A stretch of 7,151 nt of DNA, taken from Rubrobacter sp. Lineage in GTDB: Bacteria > Actinomycetota > Rubrobacteria > Rubrobacterales > Rubrobacteraceae. Shown one piece after another: positions 1 through 4,731 of the stretch (positions are counted from its first letter, which is position 1; each line of letters begins with the position of its first letter). The stretch covers positions 1 to 7,151 of the forward strand of contig JADDKG010000316.1 in assembly GCA_020253895.1 (NCBI GenBank), written 5' to 3'. The translations under genes and the position numbers were made by a program. Below the pieces are notes generated by a model. That model saw only the letters and a list, made by a program, of their open reading frames with translations, was not told the origin of the DNA and ran no database searches.

Positions 1-1898
1 AGGCTCACCCGCTCTATCTCGCTGCCCTTCGCCGCGAACCACCGCCGGACGCTCAAAAAGGCCGGCAGGGCCTCCTGCTCCAGCTGGGCTATCTGGCGGG
101 ACTGCAGGCGGAGCGGCAGCCGGCGGATGTCCCGGGCCGTCTGGCGGCCGGCGGGCAGCACCACCACCGGCGGCTCGAAGAAGCGGGGGCTCTCCTGGTG
201 CCAGCTCGGGGCCTGGGCCTCCGTGGTGAGGTTGAACCAGTAGAAGCTGTGGCCGGGCAGCGTCAGGAAGTACGGCAGCGAGCCGATGGGCGGGAAGCTG
301 CTCCCGCCCAGCATCTCCACCGGCACCCGACCGTTGAACCGGGAGAGGTCCAGCTCGACCGGCTGTGCCGAGCGGGAGAGGTTGGCCACGCACAGGATGG
401 TCTCCCCCTCGTACTCCCGCAGGTAGGCCAGCACCTTCCGGTTGCCGGGGTGCAGGAACTCAAGCGTCCCCCGCCCGAAGGCCTTGTGCGCCTTGCGCAC
501 CGCAATGATCCGCTTCATCCAGTTCAGCAGCGAGCCCGGGCTGCGGCTCTGGGCCTCCACGTTCAGGGCCTCGTAGCCGTAGACCGGGTCCATGATCGGC
601 GGCAGGTAGAGGCTGTGGGGATCGGCCCGGGAGAAGCCCGCGTTCCGGTCGCCGGTCCACTGCATGGGGGTGCGCACCGCGTTGCGATCCCCGAGAAAGA
701 CGTTGTCCCCCATCCCGATCTCGTCGCCGTAGTAGATGATGGGGGTGCCGGGCATGCTCATGAGCAGGCTGTTCAGCAGCTCTATGCGGGCCCGGTCGTT
801 CTCCATCAGGGGGGCGAGTCGCCGGCGGATCCCGAGGTTTATCCGGGCGCGGGGGTCGGCGGCGTAGGTCTGGTACATGTAGTCCCGCTCCCGGTCGGTG
901 ACCATCTCCAGGGTCAGCTCGTCGTGGTTCCTGAGGAAGATGGCCCACTGGCAGACCTCGGGGATCTCGGGGGTCTGCTGCATGATCTCCACGATGGGAT
1001 GCCGGTCCTCCTGGGCGACGGCCATGTAGATCCTGGGCATCAAGGGGAAGTGGAAGGCCATGTGGCACTCGTCGCCGTCCCCGAAGTACGGCAGCACGTC
1101 CTCGGGCCACTGGTTGGCCTCGGCCAGGAAGATCCGGTTCTCGTAGCGGGCGTCGAGCTCGGCCCGCATCCGCTTGAGGATCTCGTGGGTCTCGGGGAGG
1201 TTCTCGCAGTCGGTCCCCTCGCGCTCTATGAGGTAGGGGATGGCGTCGAGCCTCAGCCCGTCCACCCCGGCGTCCAGCCAGAAGCGCATCACCCGCATGA
1301 TGGCGTCGAAGACCCGGGGGTTGTCGTGGTTGAGGTCGGGCTGGTGGCTGAAGAACCGGTGCCAGTAGTACTGCTGGGCGACCGGGTCCCAGGTCCAGTT
1401 GGAGGTCTCGGTGTCGGTGAAGATGATCCGGGCGTCGGCGTACTTCCTGTCCGTGTCGCTCCAGACGTAGAAGTTGCGCCAGACGGAGCCCTTGGGGGCC
1501 TTCCGGGCCCGCTGGAACCAGGGGTGCTGGTCGGAGGTGTGGTTTATGACCAGCTCGGTTATGACCTTGAGGCCTAAAGCGTGGGCCCTGCGGACAAAGT
1601 TGCGGAAGTCGCGGCGGGTGCCGTACTCGGGGTGGACGTTTTTGTACTCGGAGATGTCGTAGCCGTCGTCGCGCATCGGGGAGGGGTAGAAGGGCATCAG
1701 CCAGATGGCGTTGACGCCGAGGTCCTTTATGTACTCCAGCCGCTGGGTGAGGCCCCTGAAGTCCCCGATGCCGTCGTTGTCCGAGTCGAAGAAGGCCTTT
1801 ACGTGCAGCTGGTAGATGATGGCGTCCTTGTACCAGAGAGGGTCCTCCCGGTAGGCCTCCTCCCGGCGGGCCACCCCCCTGCGGACCGTCTGGGTCAT
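1..1898 (-). CDS. treS: Trehalose synthase fused to maltokinase (TreS-Mak), C-terminus outside window
   Basis: TreS is a GH13 enzyme that interconverts trehalose and maltose in the cytoplasm; maltokinase then makes maltose-1-phosphate for GlgE. The frame is open from the ATG at 1898 to base 1, giving 632 residues without a stop. The GH13 barrel shows QLHVKAFFDS near residue 30, the nucleophile Asp218 in GLRLDAIPYL, the acid/base Glu260 in IFLAEANQWP and Asp326 in FLRNHDEL. An RNAVRTPMQW motif (405-414) is typical of TreS. The TreS part ends near residue 557 (SFYWFNL). A linker follows, then LPAFLSVRRWFAAKG at 611-625, which matches the RWF..K motif opening the maltokinase cap domain. The kinase core lies beyond the window. 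The ATG overlaps the glgE stop as ATGA, and GGAGG lies 5 nt upstream, so this start is well supported. The TreS assignment is firm; the fusion is strong but based on about 45 residues of the second domain. Confidence 0.95.
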   Translation of the reverse strand, partial: MTQTVRRGVARREEAYREDPLWYKDAIIYQLHVKAFFDSDNDGIGDFRGLTQRLEYIKDLGVNAIWLMPFYPSPMRDDGYDISEYKNVHPEYGTRRDFRNFVRRAHALGLKVITELVINHTSDQHPWFQRARKAPKGSVWRNFYVWSDTDRKYADARIIFTDTETSNWTWDPVAQQYYWHRFFSHQPDLNHDNPRVFDAIMRVMRFWLDAGVDGLRLDAIPYLIEREGTDCENLPETHEILKRMRAELDARYENRIFLAEANQWPEDVLPYFGDGDECHMAFHFPLMPRIYMAVAQEDRHPIVEIMQQTPEIPEVCQWAIFLRNHDELTLEMVTDRERDYMYQTYAADPRARINLGIRRRLAPLMENDRARIELLNSLLMSMPGTPIIYYGDEIGMGDNVFLGDRNAVRTPMQWTGDRNAGFSRADPHSLYLPPIMDPVYGYEALNVEAQSRSPGSLLNWMKRIIAVRKAHKAFGRGTLEFLHPGNRKVLAYLREYEGETILCVANLSRSAQPVELDLSRFNGRVPVEMLGGSSFPPIGSLPYFLTLPGHSFYWFNLTTEAQAPSWHQESPRFFEPPVVVLPAGRQTARDIRRLPLRLQSRQIAQLEQEALPAFLSVRRWFAAKGSEIERVS

Positions 1899-3835
1899 CC
1901 GGCCCTCCCCAGGCGGAAGATCTCGGCCGGGTTCTGATGGGGGTCGAGCCGGATCCAGAACCAGCTGCCGCGCGCCGGGATCCGGCGGCGGGTGATGAGC
2001 TCCTCGACCACGTAGGGCTCGTCCTCCCCTATCCCGAGCTCCCACAGCGGGAACTGCACGTGGGTGTCGTGGGGGTTGTGCGGGTCGAGGTTGACCGCGA
2101 CGAAGACGGCGTTCTCCCCGCTCCGCTTGCCGTAGAAGATGATGTTCTCGTCGGGCGCGGGGAGGAAGGAGAGGTTGGTGAGCTCCTGAAGGGCGGGGTT
2201 CTCGCGCCGGATCTCGTTGACCCTCCGGATGTAGCTCTTTATGTTCCCGGGGCGGTCCCAGTCCCAGACCTTGTACTCGTAGACCTCGGAGTCCTGGTAG
2301 TAGACGGTGGTGCCCCTCTCGCCGCGCGGGGTGTTCTCGCACAGCTCGTATCCGCTGTAGATCCCGTAGGTCGGGGAGAGGGTGGCCGCGAGCACCAGGC
2401 GCATCATAAAGGCCGGTCGCCCCCCGAACTGCAGGATGTGGGGCAGGATGTCGTGGGTGTTGGCGAAGAAGTTGGGGCGCATGTACTCCTTGGGCCAGTC
2501 CATGGTGAGCTCGGTGAGGTACTCGGTGAGCTCTTGCTTGGTGTTGCGCCAGGTGAAGTAGGTGTAGGACTGGGTGAAGCCGAGCTTGGCCAGAGCCTTC
2601 ATCACCTTGGGGCGGGTGAAGGCCTCGGAGAGGAAGATGACGTCGGGGTGCTCCTCCTGCACCTCACGGATGACCCACTCCCAGAAGGGGAAGGGCTTGG
2701 TGTGCGGGTTGTCAACCCGGAAGATCTTGACGCCCTGGGAGACCCAGAAGAGGATGACGTCGAGCCACTCGCGCCAGAGACCCTCCCAGTCCTCGCAGTA
2801 GAAGTCCACGTTGACGATGTCCTCGTACTTCTTGGGGGGGTTCTCTGCGTACTTGATCGTGCCGTCGGGACGCCGCCTGAACCACCCGGGGTGCTCCCTG
2901 AGGTAGGGGTGGTCGGGCGAGCACTGCAGGGCGAGGTCGAGAGCGACCTCCATCCCCCGCTCCCTGGCGGCCTCCACGAAGTGCCGGAAGTCCTCCAGGG
3001 TCCCCAGCTCGGGGTGGACGGCCTTGTGCCCGCCCTCCTCGCTCCCGATGGCGTAGGGGCTCCCCGGATCCCCAGGCCCGGCCACGAGGGCGTTGTTGGG
3101 CCCCTTGCGGTTGGTCCTCCCTATGGGATGGATGGGCGTGAGGTACACCACGTCGAAGCCCATCCAGGAGATCTCGTCCAGCCGCGCCTCGGCCTCCCGG
3201 AAGGTGGCGCTGCGGCCCGGCACGGTCCCCTGGGAGCGGGGGAACATCTCGTACCAGGCCCCGTAGCGGGCCCGTACCCGGTCCACCACGACCTCGAGCG
3301 TCTTGCCGTAGGTGGACGAGAGCGACCGGTCGGGGTGCTCCCGCATCAGCCCGCGCACCTCCTCGGAGCGGAGCAGCGCGAGCCGGCCCTCGTACCCGGC
3401 GGCGTCAAAGGCGTCGAGGGTCTGCCGGAGGCGCTTGTCCTTGGACCGCAAATAGGCCCGCTCCACGATCCCGCGCCCCTCCAGAAGCTCGACCTCCACG
3501 TTCTGCCCGGCGTCGAGCTTCTTCCCCACCTCGGCCCGCCAGGTCTCGAACTCGTCCGGCCAGGCCTCGATGGTGTACTGGTAGCGGGTGTTCTTTGTGA
3601 GCGGGAAGCCCGCCGTCCAGCGGTCGTTCTCGTGGTGGCGCATGGGCACCTCGGACCAGCGCCGCGACCCCTTCTCCCGGTACCTGAGCACCGCGGAGAT
3701 GAGGTCGTGGCCGTCCTTGAAGATGTCCGCCCACACCTCCAGCCGGTCGCCCACCTCCCGCTTCACGGGGTAGCGCCCGCAGTCCAGCTCCGGGTAGACA
3801 TCCTCTATGATGATCGGGGGTTTGGCTCTGGGCAC
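1895..3835 (-). CDS. glgE: Alpha-1,4-glucan:maltose-1-phosphate maltosyltransferase (GlgE)
   Basis: GlgE transfers maltosyl units from alpha-maltose-1-phosphate to the non-reducing end of alpha-1,4-glucan, releasing phosphate, in the cytoplasm. The 646-residue product is close to the usual family length. It opens with the typical GlgE N-terminal domain (IIEDVYPELDCGRYPVKR at 9-26, ADIFKDGHD at 36-44, AGQNVEVELLEG at 109-120). A helical insert follows at about 121-200. The GH13_3 barrel then carries YLTPIHPIGR (231-240), the maltose-1-phosphate-site type segment KGPNNAL (244-250), nucleophile Asp375 in FRVDNPHTKP, acid/base Glu404 in FLSEAFTRPK and Asp462 in NTHD. A beta-domain closes the protein from about 555. 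The GTG start at 3835 has GGAGG seven nt upstream; the ATG at 3857 lies in another frame. Its last four bases overlap treS, so the two are probably translationally coupled. All expected catalytic residues are present, and I see no frameshift. Confidence 0.97.
   Translation of the reverse strand: MPRAKPPIIIEDVYPELDCGRYPVKREVGDRLEVWADIFKDGHDLISAVLRYREKGSRRWSEVPMRHHENDRWTAGFPLTKNTRYQYTIEAWPDEFETWRAEVGKKLDAGQNVEVELLEGRGIVERAYLRSKDKRLRQTLDAFDAAGYEGRLALLRSEEVRGLMREHPDRSLSSTYGKTLEVVVDRVRARYGAWYEMFPRSQGTVPGRSATFREAEARLDEISWMGFDVVYLTPIHPIGRTNRKGPNNALVAGPGDPGSPYAIGSEEGGHKAVHPELGTLEDFRHFVEAARERGMEVALDLALQCSPDHPYLREHPGWFRRRPDGTIKYAENPPKKYEDIVNVDFYCEDWEGLWREWLDVILFWVSQGVKIFRVDNPHTKPFPFWEWVIREVQEEHPDVIFLSEAFTRPKVMKALAKLGFTQSYTYFTWRNTKQELTEYLTELTMDWPKEYMRPNFFANTHDILPHILQFGGRPAFMMRLVLAATLSPTYGIYSGYELCENTPRGERGTTVYYQDSEVYEYKVWDWDRPGNIKSYIRRVNEIRRENPALQELTNLSFLPAPDENIIFYGKRSGENAVFVAVNLDPHNPHDTHVQFPLWELGIGEDEPYVVEELITRRRIPARGSWFWIRLDPHQNPAEIFRLGRAG
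1904..1908 (-). promoter_or_regulatory. Ribosome binding site of treS inside the end of glgE
   Basis: Read on the minus strand, GGAGG lies within the last codons of glgE, 5 nt before the treS ATG. With the ATGA overlap it fixes the treS start and suggests coupled translation of the two enzymes. Confidence 0.75.
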
Positions 3836-3842
3836 CGCCGGT

Positions 3843-3847
3843 CCTCC
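3843..3847 (-). promoter_or_regulatory. Ribosome binding site of glgE
   Basis: Read on the minus strand, GGAGG stands 7 nt before the GTG at 3835. This supports GTG rather than the out-of-frame ATG at 3857 as the glgE start. Confidence 0.7.
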
Positions 3848-3860
3848 GGGCCTCCATCGC

Positions 3861-3890
3861 TCGTCAAGTCCTCCGCAGCCCGGCTAGGAT
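3861..3890 (+). promoter_or_regulatory. Weak candidate promoter for the rubredoxin-like gene
   Basis: TCGTCA (3861-3866) and TAGGAT (3885-3890) are spaced by 18 nt on the plus strand, each with partial matches to the sigma-70 consensus. A start near 3897 would leave a leader of about 37 nt. Its -10 box overlaps that of the divergent glgE promoter, so the two polymerases would compete if both are real. The support is weak. Confidence 0.25.
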
Positions 3891-3913
3891 ACCGATATAT
3901 CCGCGGGTTTCAA
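3886..3913 (-). promoter_or_regulatory. Candidate sigma-70-type promoter for the glgE-treS operon
   Basis: Reading the minus strand, TTGAAA (3913-3908, five of six matches to TTGACA) is separated by 16 nt from TATCCT (3891-3886, four of six matches to TATAAT). Transcription would start near 3879, giving a leader of about 45 nt that contains the glgE ribosome binding site. The inverted pair GGATA (3887-3891) and TATCC (3898-3902) sits over the -10 and spacer and could be an operator. This is a motif reading only, in a genome whose promoter consensus I cannot test here. Confidence 0.55.
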
Positions 3914-3933
3914 ACTCCTCCCCCCGGGGATAG

Positions 3934-4101
3934 ATGCAAACGATGGCAGAAGAGCGCAAAAACAACGGAGAGACAGAACCCCTGCTCTGGGCCTGCCTGA
4001 AGTGCGGCTACCGCGTCGAGGGAGAACCGCCCCCCGAGAAATGCCCGGAGTGCGGGGCGGACAAGAGCGAGTTCGAAGAGGTCCCAAAGCCGGGCTACTG
4101 A
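3934..4101 (+). CDS. Stand-alone rubredoxin-like zinc- or iron-binding protein, 55 aa
   Basis: This short gene encodes a soluble 55-residue protein with two CxxC knuckles: Cys21/Cys24 in WACLKCGY and Cys37/Cys40 in KCPECGA, followed by DKSEFE. The pattern W-x-C-x2-C-G-Y, then G-E-x-P-P, then C-P-x-C-G, then F matches the rubredoxin-like domain found at the C-terminus of rubrerythrin. Only 12 residues separate the two knuckles, far fewer than in classical rubredoxin. No diiron ferritin-like domain accompanies it, so it is either a small electron carrier (Fe) or a structural zinc ribbon; the sequence cannot tell which. Two in-frame ATGs exist (3934 and 3943). GGGGA at 3926-3930 is 3 nt from the first and 12 nt from the second, so the exact start is uncertain. 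It is divergent from glgE and converges on rlpA. I infer no role in glucan metabolism from position alone. Confidence 0.85.
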   Translation: MQTMAEERKNNGETEPLLWACLKCGYRVEGEPPPEKCPECGADKSEFEEVPKPGY

Positions 4102-4105
4102 GGGC

Positions 4106-4146
4106 GCGAAAAGAGAGCGGGCGCGGCACAGACGCCGCGCCCGCTC
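4106..4146 (-). terminator. Intrinsic terminator of rlpA, hairpin shared with the convergent rubredoxin-like gene
   Basis: Arms of 13 bp pair perfectly (4115-4127 with 4134-4146, GAGCGGGCGCGGC and its complement) around the 6-nt loop ACAGAC. On the minus strand the stem is followed by TCTTTTCG, so it works best as the rlpA terminator, beginning 22 nt after the rlpA stop. On the plus strand the stem begins 13 nt after the rubredoxin-like stop but no T-run follows; it may only slow or protect that transcript's 3' end. Confidence 0.8.
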
Positions 4147-4168
4147 CTCGAAGGCCTTCCCGCCCGGC

Positions 4169-4534
4169 CTAGTACGGGTAGCTCACCACCCGCACGTCCA
4201 CCACGTCGGTGCCGACGTAGATGAGGCCGATGGCCTTGGCTGCCCCCTGCGAGAGGTCGAGCCCCCGACCCGCAACGAACGGACCCCGGTCGTTGACGGT
4301 GACCGTCACGCAGCCCTGGTAGCAGACCTCGAGCTGGGTCCCGAAGGGCAGGTAGGGATGGGCCGCCGTGTAAGCGTAGGGGTTGAACGGCTCGCCGCTC
4401 GCCGTAATGGCCCCCTCGAACCCCGGCCCGTACCAGCTCGCCACCACGGGCTCCGCCTGGGCCTCCTTACCGGCGAAGGCGACCGCAACCGCCATCGCAC
4501 CAGCCAGCAGAAAGACTTTGAGCAAAGACCTCAA
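4169..4534 (-). CDS. Minimal secreted RlpA-like double-psi beta-barrel protein
   Basis: The 121-residue product starts with a signal peptide: Arg2 and Lys6, a hydrophobic stretch to about Ala21, and a likely AQA cleavage site after residue 27. The mature part of about 94 residues is almost only the RlpA-like double-psi beta-barrel: ASWYGPGFEG (32-41), TASGEPFNP (44-52), LPFGTQLEV (62-70), VNDRGPF (80-86) and the LDLS motif with Asp93 that aligns with the conserved acidic residue of the family. RlpA proteins act on peptidoglycan, some as lytic transglycosylases on peptide-free glycan; activity of this small version is not proven. No SPOR domain or lipobox is present. Cys71 and Cys75 could form a disulphide outside the cell. 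The TTG at 4534 is chosen because GGAGG lies 7 nt upstream and it yields the full signal peptide; the in-frame ATG at codon 14 would cut into the signal peptide. It stands alone between a promoter and a terminator. Confidence 0.92.
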   Translation of the reverse strand: MRSLLKVFLLAGAMAVAVAFAGKEAQAEPVVASWYGPGFEGAITASGEPFNPYAYTAAHPYLPFGTQLEVCYQGCVTVTVNDRGPFVAGRGLDLSQGAAKAIGLIYVGTDVVDVRVVSYPY

Positions 4535-4541
4535 GAGTCCC

Positions 4542-4546
4542 CCTCC
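4542..4546 (-). promoter_or_regulatory. Ribosome binding site deciding the TTG start of rlpA-like gene
   Basis: GGAGG on the minus strand is 7 nt before the TTG at 4534. It selects this codon over the internal ATG at codon 14, which lacks such a site and would remove the charged end of the signal peptide. Confidence 0.7.
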
Positions 4547-4574
4547 AAAGTCGCTTTCACTACACAGGCGCGAG

Positions 4575-4602
4575 ACCCTAACATGGCGACAAACAGTGTC
4601 AA
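4575..4602 (-). promoter_or_regulatory. Promoter of the rlpA-like gene (TTGACA-16-TAGGGT)
   Basis: On the minus strand a perfect -35 box TTGACA (4602-4597) is followed after 16 nt by TAGGGT (4580-4575), which fits the TANNNT form common for the housekeeping sigma factor of Actinomycetota. Transcription would start near 4568, giving a leader of about 34 nt. That leader holds the ribosome binding site and is too short for a riboswitch. Confidence 0.65.
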
Positions 4603-4668
4603 GCGCTCACAAGCTGTTGCATATACGCTGCGGTGAATGGGTTCACGCGTCTCCGGGGCCCTCTTTTT

Positions 4669-4706
4669 GGGGTTCTTGGGGCGGGGTTTGGTGTGTTTTA
4701 ATGGGG
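4669..4706 (+). other. Four GGGG runs, possible G-quadruplex upstream of the S9 peptidase gene
   Basis: Within a G/T-rich stretch the plus strand has GGGG at 4669-4672, 4678-4681, 4683-4686 and 4703-4706. The first three are close (loops of 5 and 1 nt), the fourth comes after a 16-nt loop, so a four-layer quadruplex is possible but not compact. The element lies on the coding strand immediately before the peptidase start, and overlaps the weak TTTAAT -10 candidate (4697-4702). Whether it folds is inference. Confidence 0.35.
4673..4702 (+). promoter_or_regulatory. Weak candidate promoter for the S9 peptidase gene
   Basis: TTTAAT (4697-4702) resembles a -10 box, with TTCTTG (4673-4678) 18 nt upstream as a poor -35 box. 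A start near 4709 would give a leader of about 23 nt. It is the only AT-rich hexamer near the start in a G/T-rich tract, which is why it is listed; the -35 match is weak. Confidence 0.3.
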
Positions 4707-4720
4707 TTTTCGGAGTGGAT

Positions 4721-4725
4721 GGAGG
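4721..4725 (+). promoter_or_regulatory. Ribosome binding site deciding the TTG start of the S9 peptidase
   Basis: GGAGG lies 6 nt before the TTG at 4732. The nearby ATGs (4701, 4719) and GTG (4715) are out of frame, and an in-frame TAA at 4699-4701 bars any start further upstream, so TTG is well supported. Confidence 0.75.
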
Positions 4726-4731
4726 GAGATC

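Noticed and set aside
198..1577. Long plus-strand open frame (459 codons) opposite treS
   Set aside because: It is antisense to a clear TreS frame with all catalytic residues; the translation is low-complexity, rich in V, G, P, H, D and L, as expected for the mirror of a GC-biased gene.
1937..4000. Very long plus-strand open frame (687 codons) opposite glgE
   Set aside because: It mirrors the GlgE coding frame in a GC-rich genome, shows no recognisable motif, and runs through the rubredoxin-like gene's start region in another frame.
4535..4568. Possible ydaO-type c-di-AMP riboswitch upstream of the rlpA-like gene
   Set aside because: Cell-wall hydrolase genes of this kind are often under such riboswitches in Actinomycetota, but the promoter at 4575-4602 leaves a leader of only about 34 nt, too short for one.
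4633..4646. GTGAA-TGGG-TTCAC inverted repeat in the divergent gap
   Set aside because: The arms are 5 bp and do not extend; it lies upstream of both candidate promoters and chance is a sufficient explanation.
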